From contig CAMHOI010000044.1 of the NCBI GenBank assembly GCA_946186725.1, positions 1-7,366 on the forward strand: a DNA stretch of 7,366 nucleotides, in the 5' to 3' direction. The notes under the pieces were generated by a model, which was not told the origin of the DNA, ran no database searches, and saw nothing but the letters and a program-made list of their open reading frames with translations. Source of the DNA: an uncultured Clostridia bacterium. Its GTDB lineage: Bacteria > Bacillota > Clostridia > Oscillospirales > Acutalibacteraceae. The position numbers and the translations under genes were made by a program. This document shows, piece after piece, positions 1-6,254 of the stretch (within the stretch, counting starts at the first letter, position 1; each line of letters opens with the position of its first letter).

Positions 1-1054
1 TTTGAAGAGACAGAAAGCGTCCTTCCCTGTTCAGCACGAAGGAGGAGCCCATCCGGTCGGACGTGCCCTCTGTGATGCGGACGTCCCATTCACCGTGACC
101 GTACCCGACGTGGTCGTACCCGCCCGCGCGCTCGCGTTCGGGCTCACAGTCCATATTGAGGTAGATCCTGCCGCCCTTGCGGGCGACAGCGTCGGCCAGC
201 TCAAATTTGGTGCGGCAGACGTTCTCCGGCGTCTTGAAGGTATCAAGATGCTGCTCGCCCACCGAGGTGATGATCCCCATATCCGGCTGTACAAGCTCAC
301 AGATCTCGCGAATATCGCCGACCTTTTTAGCGCCCATCTCCACGATGAACACGTCGTCTGTCGGCCGCAGGTTCTCGCGAATGGTGCGAACGACGCCGAG
401 CGTCGTGTTGAAATTGCCGGGGGTGCAGCAAACGTTGTATTTCTCTTCCAGCAGGCGTGTCAGCGCGTATTTTGTGCTGGTCTTGCCGTAACTGCCGGTG
501 ATGCCGATGACGATCATCGGCTTATGCTCCCGCAGAATGCGCCTGGCGTCGTTATAGTAATACCTGCGGACGGCCGCCTCGATCGGCGCGTTGATCCAGA
601 GCGCCAGCAGGGCCGTCAGAGGCGTCAAAACCGACAGAACGATCAGCACGTAGATCATCCACTCAAGCACGAACACGGTTAGAACGCCCGCAGCAGAAAG
701 AAGCACGCAGGCGGTCACGATCTGCCGCTTGACCCGCGCGGTGAACACCAGCGGCTTGATGGCCTTCTTACGGGAACGGAACCAAACCGGGATCATCGTT
801 AAAGGCCAAACGCCAAAGCCGATCGTCATCGCCATCGGCCTTGAAGACCCAAACAGGATGAATGCGAGCACGAACAACACAAGGATCAACGCATGATACA
901 CGTACTTTTTCCGGGAATGCAGGACCCACTTCAGATAGCGGGAGGCGAAATAGGAGTTCTGCTGAAGCATATGCAGCTCCCTCAGCAGCGAAAACAGGCC
1001 GCCCACAGCCAAAAAAGTACAGCTTAGCGCAGGCCAAAGCAAGGGAATGTTCAC
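1..1054 (-). CDS. Membrane-anchored MurF-like Mur ligase, C-terminus cut off by window edge
   Basis: The frame is open for 351 codons from a GTG at 1054 to the left edge. Residues 1-155 are mostly hydrophobic, with about five likely membrane segments (about 4-24, 53-70, 75-92, 112-131, 133-154). A Mur ligase ATP-binding domain follows: P-loop GITGSYGKTSTK at 184-195, a TPGNFNTTLG stretch at 211-220, EMGAKKVGDI at 239-248 and TSVGEQHLDTF at 263-273. These match the MurF central domain, which joins a (di)peptide to a muramoyl-peptide carboxylate using ATP. A normal MurF starts with a soluble UDP-sugar-binding domain; here membrane segments replace it, so I infer a membrane-bound substrate. The GTG start overlaps the hydrolase stop (GTGA) and has a strong ribosome site, so the two are co-translated. 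The family is secure; substrate and product are unknown, so I give no murF symbol. Its C-terminal domain lies outside the window. Confidence 0.88.
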   Translation of the reverse strand, partial: MNIPLLWPALSCTFLAVGGLFSLLRELHMLQQNSYFASRYLKWVLHSRKKYVYHALILVLFVLAFILFGSSRPMAMTIGFGVWPLTMIPVWFRSRKKAIKPLVFTARVKRQIVTACVLLSAAGVLTVFVLEWMIYVLIVLSVLTPLTALLALWINAPIEAAVRRYYYNDARRILREHKPMIVIGITGSYGKTSTKYALTRLLEEKYNVCCTPGNFNTTLGVVRTIRENLRPTDDVFIVEMGAKKVGDIREICELVQPDMGIITSVGEQHLDTFKTPENVCRTKFELADAVARKGGRIYLNMDCEPERERAGGYDHVGYGHGEWDVRITEGTSDRMGSSFVLNREGRFLSLQ

Positions 1055-1827
1055 GCTTGCTCACCTCCCAAAAAGCTGTTGAGTATGGCGTTGACCTCAA
1101 AGGGGCTGTGCAAGAAAGAGAAATGTCCGGCGCCCTTGATCACACAAAGGCCGCAGTCGGGGATCCTGGATTCCATCACCTTGGCGTCGGACAAGGGCGT
1201 ATCCTTATCCTGATCTCCCCAGATCAGCAGGGTCGGACAGGCGATATGAGGCATATACTCGCACAGATCCTCGTTGACCACACGCACCAGCGTCTGACGC
1301 AGCACGTCGGGCGCGCTGTTGTAGTCGGCGGAACCGAAATGCTTTCTCGCGCGATCAAGCAAGCCGGCGGACACCCGGCGGATACCCGGCAAAAGAAGGA
1401 ACCACTTGACGGTCTTGAAGGCGGCGATACGGATCCGGGCGCGCAGGGATCGCCTGTGACGGACGCCGGCGCTGTCGATGAGGACGATCTTTTCCGGATT
1501 TGCCAGCCCGGAGCCGACCATCTTGAGGATCACGCGTCCGCCGAAGGAATGCCCGATCAGGACGGGATCCCGCAGCTCCAGCGCGCGCATGAAGCGAAGG
1601 GTAAAGTCAACGTAATCGCCGACGTCCCACGGCTGAGGGATCATATCGCTTTCGCCAAACCCTGGAAAATCCAGCGCGATCGTGCGGAAGTGCTCGCTGA
1701 GCGCACGCCGGATCCCGAGAAACGCGTCGACGGAGGAACCCCATCCGTGCAGCAGCAGGACGGGCGTGCCCTCCCCTTCGTCGGTATAATGCGTGCGGAT
1801 ACCATCGACCTCAATAAACAAATGCAT
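1051..1827 (-). CDS. Alpha/beta-fold hydrolase partnered with the membrane Mur ligase
   Basis: A 258-residue single-domain alpha/beta hydrolase, predicted cytoplasmic (no signal peptide seen). Visible motifs: oxyanion-hole LLLHGWG at 24-30, FPGFGES at 54-60, nucleophile elbow GHSFGG at 92-97 (Ser94), acid in WGDQD (Asp207) and GAGH with the catalytic His at 235. All triad residues are present in the right order, so it should be active as an esterase, lipase, thioesterase or similar. The substrate cannot be read from sequence. I chose the ATG at 1827: a longer reading from a TTG at 1860 would begin within the promoter's -10 box, and the protein from 1827 starts with the usual beta-strand IEVDGIRTHY. 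The ATG has only an AAGGTG abutting it, so initiation may be weak or depend on a leader. The 4-nt overlap with the ligase gene suggests a joint role in envelope metabolism (inference). Confidence 0.9.
   Translation of the reverse strand: MHLFIEVDGIRTHYTDEGEGTPVLLLHGWGSSVDAFLGIRRALSEHFRTIALDFPGFGESDMIPQPWDVGDYVDFTLRFMRALELRDPVLIGHSFGGRVILKMVGSGLANPEKIVLIDSAGVRHRRSLRARIRIAAFKTVKWFLLLPGIRRVSAGLLDRARKHFGSADYNSAPDVLRQTLVRVVNEDLCEYMPHIACPTLLIWGDQDKDTPLSDAKVMESRIPDCGLCVIKGAGHFSFLHSPFEVNAILNSFLGGEQA
1061..1069 (-). promoter_or_regulatory. Ribosome binding site deciding the GTG start of the Mur ligase
   Basis: On the minus strand this reads GGGAGGTGA, a near-complete anti-16S match, 6 nt before the GTG at 1054. 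It lies inside the last codons of the hydrolase gene and encodes its Gly-Gly-Glu. It fixes the non-ATG start and suggests translational coupling of the pair. Confidence 0.85.
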
Positions 1828-1859
1828 CACCTTAAAACCATATTCACCATACGGAATCA

Positions 1860-1888
1860 ATTATAGCAGACACAGCGAAAAAAAGAAA
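1860..1888 (-). promoter_or_regulatory. Extended -10 promoter for the hydrolase/Mur ligase pair
   Basis: The minus strand carries TGCTATAAT, a perfect -10 (TATAAT, 1865-1860) with the TGN extension. At 17 bp spacing the -35 is a poor TTTCTT (1888-1883), as is common for extended -10 promoters. Predicted start of transcription is near 1853, giving a leader of about 26 nt before the ATG at 1827. The site lies in the 64-nt gap after the rlu stop codon, so the pair can be expressed apart from rlu. I see no convincing terminator in the gap, so read-through from rlu is also likely. Confidence 0.65.
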
Positions 1889-1891
1889 GAG

Positions 1892-2770
1892 TTATCTGCG
1901 TCGTAAAGCTATCTTTATGAAACCGGACATATCGTCCGGCATGGGCGCCGTGAGGGAGACGGCCGCGCCCGTCACGGGATGATCGAAGCGGATCCGTTCA
2001 CAATGGAGCGCCGGACGTGCCCAGTCAGGCATTTCCACACCATAAAGAAAGTCGCCCAAAAGAGGATGACCGGCGTGCGCAAAATGACAGCGGATCTGAT
2101 GCGTCCGCCCGGTTTCCGTCCACACGCGGGCGAGAGACCAATCCGCGCCGTGCGCCTCTCGGACGAAACGGGTCAGGGACGGCTTTCCGTCCGCACGCAC
2201 GACGCGGCGAAGTCGTCCTTCCTCCTCAAGCGCGATCGGGCCGTCGAAAACGCCGCTGTCAGGAAGAATGCCGCTGCACAGGCAGACATATTCTTTTATG
2301 ATCCTGCCCGTCAGCATCGCGCAGGCAAATTTGTGCTTTGCCGCGACGACGAGCCCCGTCGTACCCCTGTCGAGCCGATAAACGGGACGGAAAACAGCAT
2401 GTTCGCCGGTGGATCGCGCACGGTAGGCGAAATCGTTGGCGAGCGTCCCGTACTGTATCTTTTTGGTCGGATGGACGGCGATGCCGGCGGGCTTGTCATA
2501 CACGATCAGATCGTCGTCCTCCCACACCACGGGGATCCCGAGCGGCTCCGGCAGGGCGGAATCCGTCTCGTCCCGAAGGGTGACGTCGATCCTGTCCCCC
2601 GGCGCGATCACGGCGTTGACGAAGACCGCCTCGCCGTTGAGCAAAAGCGCATCCTCCCGTTTCTTCAGCGCGGTCAACACCGCCGACGTACAGCCCCGTG
2701 CGCGCAGGAAGTGCTTGACGGAGCTTCCCGCGTCCGCTTGGGCCGCCGTCCAGGTCAACGTGCGAGGCAT
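1892..2770 (-). CDS. RluA-family pseudouridine synthase (23S rRNA or tRNA)
   Basis: A 292-residue enzyme that isomerises uridine to pseudouridine in structured RNA, most likely large-subunit rRNA. An N-terminal S4-like RNA-binding segment spans about 14-62 (LLLNGEAVFVN, then PGDRIDV). The catalytic domain follows: YDKPAGIAVHP at 91-101, RLDRGTTGL at 132-140 with the catalytic Asp134 (usual family form RLDRDTSGL), and TGRTHQIRCHF at 220-230, then HPLLGDFLYG. Length fits the family. I start at the ATG at 2770, preceded by GGGAGG at 7 nt; the frame stays open upstream to 2866, but those extra residues lie across the promoter and resemble nothing in the family. The exact target base (RluA, RluC or RluD type) cannot be decided here, so no symbol is given. 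It is divergent from the ydjGHI-like operon. Confidence 0.93.
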   Translation of the reverse strand: MPRTLTWTAAQADAGSSVKHFLRARGCTSAVLTALKKREDALLLNGEAVFVNAVIAPGDRIDVTLRDETDSALPEPLGIPVVWEDDDLIVYDKPAGIAVHPTKKIQYGTLANDFAYRARSTGEHAVFRPVYRLDRGTTGLVVAAKHKFACAMLTGRIIKEYVCLCSGILPDSGVFDGPIALEEEGRLRRVVRADGKPSLTRFVREAHGADWSLARVWTETGRTHQIRCHFAHAGHPLLGDFLYGVEMPDWARPALHCERIRFDHPVTGAAVSLTAPMPDDMSGFIKIALRRR

Positions 2771-2795
2771 TCTCTTCCCTCCCAACTTTACCTGT

Positions 2796-2824
2796 ATTGT
2801 ACCACATTTTCGCAGGGAAAGAAA
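2796..2824 (-). promoter_or_regulatory. Extended -10 promoter for the pseudouridine synthase gene
   Basis: The minus strand reads TGGTACAAT, an extended -10 with TACAAT at 2801-2796. At 17 bp the -35 is a weak TTTCTT (2824-2819), the same hexamer as at the hydrolase promoter. Transcription would begin near 2789, leaving about 19 nt of leader containing the GGGAGG ribosome site (2783-2778). Confidence 0.6.
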
Positions 2825-2852
2825 TCGCATTTCAAAGAATATTGTCCTTGAA
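2821..2852. other. Two abutting inverted repeats in the divergent promoter region
   Basis: GAAAT-CGC-ATTTC (2821-2833) is a perfect 5-bp-arm palindrome overlapping the weak -35 of the rlu promoter. TTCAAAG...CCTTGAA (2831-2837 and 2846-2852, 6 of 7 pairs) overlaps the -35 of the rightward promoter. They could be operator sites controlling either gene, but such short repeats also arise by chance in AT-rich intergenic DNA. Confidence 0.3.
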
Positions 2853-2876
2853 GTGCTGCCCGCCATTTGTTATAAT
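2848..2876 (+). promoter_or_regulatory. Sigma-A-type promoter of the ydjGHI-like operon
   Basis: TTGAAG (2848-2853), exactly 17 bp, then TATAAT (2871-2876) with a TGN extension (TGT at 2868-2870). This is the best promoter in the window. Transcription should start near 2883, with a leader of about 24 nt that includes GAGGTGA (2897-2903) before the ATG at 2907. It looks like a housekeeping promoter rather than an extracytoplasmic-stress (SigW-like) one. Confidence 0.75.
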
Positions 2877-2906
2877 GAGATAAACAACGAAACGATGAGG
2901 TGACGT

Positions 2907-3971
2907 ATGGCTGAGAAAGAGCTTCTTTCGTTCAAATGCCCAAGCTGCGGCGCACCGCTGACCTACGACTCGGACAGCAGTGATTTCGCGTGTTCCTACT
3001 GCGACAGTCACTTTGATTTCGAAACGGTCAAGAACGCGGACGTCAATGCGGAAAAGCCCTTTGACTGGGGCGATTACAACAAGAACGTCTCTACCGAAGA
3101 ACTGGAGGGCACGGTTTCCTACGTCTGCCAGTCCTGCGGCGCCGAGATCGTTGCCGACGCGACCACGGCGGCCACGCGCTGTCCCTACTGCGACAACGTG
3201 GTCCTGATGGAGCCCAACCTCACCGGCTTTGTCAAGCCCAACGGCGTCATCCCCTTCAAGAAAGGTCTGGCCGACCGGATCAAAGCGTTTTGCAAGGGCA
3301 AATGGCTGCTTCCCAAAAACTTTGTCACCGCCAACAAGATCAAGGAGGTACAGGGCGTTTACGTCCCCTTCTGGCTGTTTGACTGCACCTGTGACGGTGA
3401 CGCCACCTACGAAACGACGCGCGTCCGTCACTGGAGCGACAGCTCTTACAACTACACGGAGACCAGCTACTACTACGCGACGATCGACGGATCGATGTCC
3501 TTCTCCCGGATCCCCGTGGACGGCAGCGTGAAGATGGATGACGCGCTGATGGACTCCCTGGAGCCCTTCGACTATTCTCAGCTCGTCGAGTTCGCGCCCG
3601 GCTATTTGTCCGGCTACCTTGCCGACCGGTTCGACGTCAACGCAGAGAGCAGTCTACCCCGCGCCGACGCCCGCGTCAGGCAGAGCGTGGATCAGGTCTA
3701 CCGCGGCCAGCTTTCCGAGTTCTCTTCTGTCATGCGCGTGGCGTCCAATCTGAAGCTGACCGACCCGGCTGTCAAATACGTTCTGCTCCCCGTCTATCTC
3801 ATCACCTCCAAGTACGCGGGCAAGAACTATTCCTTCGCCGTCAACGGTCAGACCGGCAAGGTGATCGGCTCCCTTCCCGTCTCCAAGGGAAAATTCTGGT
3901 CCTTTTTACTTGGTTTCAGCGCCCTGTTCTCCGCGATCGCGTACCTGATCGCGTGGTGGCTGCAGTTATGA
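2907..3971 (+). CDS. ydjG: Double zinc-ribbon protein with C-terminal membrane anchor, YdjG-like
   Basis: A 354-residue protein opening with two four-cysteine zinc ribbons: C11/C14 with C29/C32 and C74/C77 with C92/C95 (both CxxC pairs, TFIIB-type). A central region follows with PFWLFDCTCDGDATYE at 154-169 and a Tyr/Ser/Thr-rich loop (about 177-191). Near the C-terminus is LLPVYLITSKYAGKNYSF at 293-310, then VNGQTGKVIG, a stretch I recognise as typical of this family, and one membrane segment at about 330-352 (FWSFLLGFSALFSAIAYLIAWW), putting most of the protein in the cytoplasm. First gene of a three-gene operon; the next gene starts 11 nt after its stop. The gene order matches B. subtilis ydjG-ydjH-ydjI, whose products tether phage-shock protein PspA to the membrane. 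The symbol rests on architecture and gene order. Biochemical activity is unknown; zinc ribbons of this kind often lead to misleading 'replication protein' or 'TFIIB' labels. Confidence 0.87.
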   Translation: MAEKELLSFKCPSCGAPLTYDSDSSDFACSYCDSHFDFETVKNADVNAEKPFDWGDYNKNVSTEELEGTVSYVCQSCGAEIVADATTAATRCPYCDNVVLMEPNLTGFVKPNGVIPFKKGLADRIKAFCKGKWLLPKNFVTANKIKEVQGVYVPFWLFDCTCDGDATYETTRVRHWSDSSYNYTETSYYYATIDGSMSFSRIPVDGSVKMDDALMDSLEPFDYSQLVEFAPGYLSGYLADRFDVNAESSLPRADARVRQSVDQVYRGQLSEFSSVMRVASNLKLTDPAVKYVLLPVYLITSKYAGKNYSFAVNGQTGKVIGSLPVSKGKFWSFLLGFSALFSAIAYLIAWWLQL

Positions 3972-3978
3972 GGAGGGG
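3971..3978 (+). promoter_or_regulatory. Ribosome binding site fixing the start of the TPM protein
   Basis: AGGAGGGG, 4 nt before the ATG at 3983 and sharing its first base with the last base of the upstream stop codon. It favours that ATG over an in-frame GTG at 3953 inside the upstream gene and suggests translational coupling. Confidence 0.8.
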
Positions 3979-3982
3979 TGGT

Positions 3983-4819
3983 ATGAAACGAATATTGTGC
4001 GGGATCGCCGTGTGTCTCCTTCTGCTGAGCGTGTTCGCTTTGACAGCGGGCGCGGCCAATGATCCCCCGTCGACTTACGTTGAAGACGGGGCCGGTCTCT
4101 TCTTCGCCTCCGAGAAATCCGATCTGGAGGCAAGATGCCGCGATCTTTCCTCCCGGTATGACACTTGCTGCCTTATTCTGACCACCGGCTCGCTGGGCAA
4201 CGAATACACCGATCTGAGCGACGTCAGCGACTATGAATTTGAGTCCATCATCATGGCCTATGCCGACGATTACCTGGAAAGCGTCATCGGCGCAGGCGAC
4301 GAGAACGACGGCGTCGTGCTGGTCATTTACGTCAACGAGAATAATCCCTCTGATCGCGGCTACTGGGTCTCCACCCAGGGCAAAGAAGTCTACGGATTTA
4401 AGAGCAGCGTCGAGCAGATCAAAAACCGCGTCAAGGCAAAACTGTCCGGTGAGGATTACGGCGCCGCCGCTTCGACCTTTCTGGACTGCGTAGAATACGT
4501 CGAGCGGGACGGCGAGCTGCCTGAGCCGCCCAAAGAACTGCCCTCGTTGGGCATCACCGTTCTGTGCGTCGTCATCGGATTTGTCATCGCGCTGATCATC
4601 GTCTTGTCCATGAAATCCAAGATGAAGAACGTGCGCACGGCCACGACGGCAGACAATTACCTCGTAAACAATAGCGTCAACATCCGCAACCGCAACGTAA
4701 TCTTCATCCGCAAGGACGTCACCCGCACCCGCCGAGAAAGCAGCAGCTCGGGCGGTGGCGGCGGCAGCCACAGCAGCTCCTCCGGCACCAGCCACGGGGG
4801 CGGCGGCGGACGATTCTGA
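3983..4819 (+). CDS. ydjH: Secreted, membrane-anchored TPM-domain protein (YgcG/YdjH type)
   Basis: A 278-residue protein with a signal peptide (MKR, hydrophobic 4-20, then LTAGAAND; cleavage probably after Ala24 or Ala25). An extracytoplasmic TPM domain spans about 31-175, with YVEDGAGLFF at 32-41 and DGVVLVIYV at 109-117. One membrane segment lies at about 189-210, then a basic cytoplasmic stretch (about 211-252) and a tail rich in Ser, Gly and His (253-278) ending SHGGGGGRF. Signal peptide, TPM, membrane helix and glycine tail in that order are the hallmark of the YgcG family. TPM domains elsewhere act in photosystem II repair and membrane-protein quality control; whether this one has phosphatase activity is not evident. 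Middle gene of the operon, expected to work with its two neighbours at the membrane. Three cysteines (52, 62, 63) lie in the external domain. Confidence 0.88.
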   Translation: MKRILCGIAVCLLLLSVFALTAGAANDPPSTYVEDGAGLFFASEKSDLEARCRDLSSRYDTCCLILTTGSLGNEYTDLSDVSDYEFESIIMAYADDYLESVIGAGDENDGVVLVIYVNENNPSDRGYWVSTQGKEVYGFKSSVEQIKNRVKAKLSGEDYGAAASTFLDCVEYVERDGELPEPPKELPSLGITVLCVVIGFVIALIIVLSMKSKMKNVRTATTADNYLVNNSVNIRNRNVIFIRKDVTRTRRESSSSGGGGGSHSSSSGTSHGGGGGRF

Positions 4820-4857
4820 ATGCGAGCAAAACACCTTACCATAGAACTTCAATTCTG

Positions 4858-4864
4858 AAAGGAG
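4858..4864 (+). promoter_or_regulatory. Ribosome binding site of the SPFH gene
   Basis: AAAGGAG, 9 nt before the ATG at 4874, within the 54-nt gap after the TPM gene. I see no promoter or terminator hairpin in this gap, so the SPFH gene should be read from the operon transcript. Confidence 0.75.
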
Positions 4865-4873
4865 CACAACACA

Positions 4874-6199
4874 ATGGGACTTATCAAAGCAGGAATCGGC
4901 GCACTCGGCGGCACACTGGCCGACCAGTGGAAAGAATTCTTCTACTGTGAAGCCATCCCCAAGGAGATCCTCGTCGTCAAGGGTCAGAAGAGGGTCGGCA
5001 ACCGTTCCTCCAACACCAAGGGCAACGACAACATCATTTCCAACGGCTCCGGCATCGCCGTGGCCGACGGGCAGTGCATGATGATCGTCGAGCAGGGCAA
5101 GGTAGTGGAGGTCTGCGCCGAGCCCGGCGAGTTCACCTATGACACCTCTACCGAGCCCAGCATCTTTGCCGGCAGTCTGGGGAAGAGCATCCTCGACACC
5201 TTCAAGACCATCGGCAAGCGCTTCACCTACGGCGGCGATACCGGAAAAGATCAGCGCGTCTATTATTTCAATATCAAAGAGCTCATCGACAACAAATTCG
5301 GCACCGCCAATCCCATTCCCTTCCGCGTGGTGGACAAGAACATCGGTCTGGATATCGACGTGTCCGTGCGCTGCTCAGGCGTGTATTCCTACAAGATCGT
5401 CGATCCCCTGCTGTTCTACACCAACGTCTGCGGCAATATTTCCGACGAGTATCCCCGCTCGGAGATTGACAGCCAGCTGAAGACAGAATTCGTCTCTGCC
5501 CTGCAGCCCGCCTTCGGAAAACTGTCTGATCTCGGGCTGCGTCCCAACCAGATTGTTCAGCACAACACCGATCTCGAGAACGCCCTCAACGAAGTCCTTA
5601 CCGCTAAATGGGCGGAGCTGCGCGGTCTGCGCGTCGTATCCGTCGCCATGGGCAGCGTCACCCTCCCCGACGAGGACGCCGAAATGATCAAGAAGGCGCA
5701 GCAGGCCGCCATTCTCCGCGATCCCACCATGGCGGGCGCGACGCTCGTCGGCGCACAGGCCGACGCCATGCGTGCCGCCGCCGAGAATCCTAACGGAGCC
5801 ATGACCGGCTTCATGGGCTTCGGCATGGCCATGAACGCGGGGGCCGCCACCAACGCGCAGAATCTCTACAATATGGGTCAGCAGCAACAGGCGCAGGCCC
5901 CTGTTCAGCCCCAGGCGCAGCAACCGGCGGGTGGCTGGGCCTGCTCCTGCGGCGCCGTTGCCACGGGCAACTTCTGCCCCCAGTGCGGCAAGCCAAAGCC
6001 CGTCGCCGACGATGGCTGGACCTGCGCCTGCGGGACCAAAAACACCGGGAACTTCTGCCAGAACTGTGGCGCCAAGAAGCCGGAGATGGCTGCGACCTAT
6101 CGCTGCAGCAAGTGCGGCTGGACGCCCGAGGATCCAACCAACCCGCCCAAGTTCTGCCCCCAGTGCGGCAAGGCCTTCGGCGACGAGGATCGTGCCTGA
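4874..6199 (+). CDS. ydjI: SPFH-domain protein with three C-terminal zinc ribbons, YdjI-like
   Basis: A 441-residue member of the SPFH superfamily (stomatin, prohibitin, flotillin, HflK/C), of the subgroup often mislabelled 'virion core protein'. N-terminal residues 1-40 give the typical opening (DQWKEFFYCEAIPKEILVVK at 17-36). The SPFH domain spans about 25-265, with GSGIAVADGQCMMIVEQGKV at 58-77 and an EIDSQLKTEF helix at 197-206. An Ala/Gly/Met-rich stretch and a Gln/Pro linker (336-352) follow, then three zinc ribbons: C357/C359 with C368/C371, C384/C386 with C395/C398, and C411/C414 with C428/C431. There is no clear membrane helix; it is likely peripheral and oligomeric at the inner membrane face. 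Last gene of the operon. In B. subtilis the YdjI counterpart is needed to bring PspA to the membrane; here the partner is unknown because no pspA is nearby. B. subtilis YdjI is shorter (about 320 residues, from memory), so the extra length sits in the linker and ribbons. Confidence 0.9.
   Translation: MGLIKAGIGALGGTLADQWKEFFYCEAIPKEILVVKGQKRVGNRSSNTKGNDNIISNGSGIAVADGQCMMIVEQGKVVEVCAEPGEFTYDTSTEPSIFAGSLGKSILDTFKTIGKRFTYGGDTGKDQRVYYFNIKELIDNKFGTANPIPFRVVDKNIGLDIDVSVRCSGVYSYKIVDPLLFYTNVCGNISDEYPRSEIDSQLKTEFVSALQPAFGKLSDLGLRPNQIVQHNTDLENALNEVLTAKWAELRGLRVVSVAMGSVTLPDEDAEMIKKAQQAAILRDPTMAGATLVGAQADAMRAAAENPNGAMTGFMGFGMAMNAGAATNAQNLYNMGQQQQAQAPVQPQAQQPAGGWACSCGAVATGNFCPQCGKPKPVADDGWTCACGTKNTGNFCQNCGAKKPEMAATYRCSKCGWTPEDPTNPPKFCPQCGKAFGDEDRA
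5936..6076 (+). repeat. Tandem zinc-ribbon repeat inside the SPFH gene
   Basis: Two copies of a 20-residue unit (residues 355-374 and 382-401; pattern W-x-C-x-C-G, then TGNFC-x-x-CG-x-KP) recur with an 81-nt period. The third ribbon (411-431) is a divergent CxxC form, yet it shares an exact 21-nt match with the first (5972-5992 and 6152-6172, 180 nt apart). This suggests internal duplication or local gene conversion. Confidence 0.8.
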
Positions 6200-6213
6200 C
6201 CCACCGCGAAACC

Positions 6214-6245
6214 AAAAACGCCCCACCGCTCGGTGGGGCGTTTTT
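6214..6245. terminator. Bidirectional intrinsic terminator between convergent operons
   Basis: A perfect inverted repeat: an A5 run then CGCCCCACC (6214-6227), loop GCTC (6228-6231), and GGTGGGGCG followed by a T5 run (6232-6245). The G/C-rich stem is flanked by A on one side and T on the other, so it works on both strands. It lies 14 nt past the ydjI stop and 9 nt past the pepT stop, ending both transcripts. Confidence 0.93.
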
Positions 6246-6254
6246 ATGTGTGAA

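Noticed and set aside
2..682. 226-codon rightward open frame at the left edge
   Set aside because: It lies antisense to the Mur ligase, whose P-loop and other motifs are clear in the opposite strand. The translation has no recognisable domain; high GC makes such frames common.
862..1866. 334-codon rightward open frame
   Set aside because: Antisense to the alpha/beta hydrolase, which has a full catalytic triad. Charged low-quality composition, no good ribosome site.
1923..1939. CCGGAC-N5-GTCCGG hairpin near the end of the pseudouridine synthase gene, as a terminator
   Set aside because: It lies inside the coding sequence and is followed by only three T residues, so it is unlikely to terminate transcription.
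1979..2851. 290-codon rightward open frame
   Set aside because: Antisense shadow of the pseudouridine synthase gene; no domain visible.
2889..2907. Possible SigW-type promoter (GAAAC ... CGTA) before the first operon gene, suggested by B. subtilis ydjGHI regulation
   Set aside because: The spacer is only 10 bp instead of about 16, and transcription would start inside the coding region.
3953..3982. Upstream GTG start for the TPM protein
   Set aside because: It would add ten residues before the signal peptide; the ATG at 3983 has a strong ribosome site and gives a classical signal sequence.
3848..4867. 339-codon leftward open frame
   Set aside because: Antisense to the TPM gene, with Ala-rich low-complexity translation mirroring the Gly/Ser tail.
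5375..6226. 283-codon leftward open frame
   Set aside because: Antisense to the SPFH gene and running into the terminator stem; composition is a Gly/Leu/Ala shadow.
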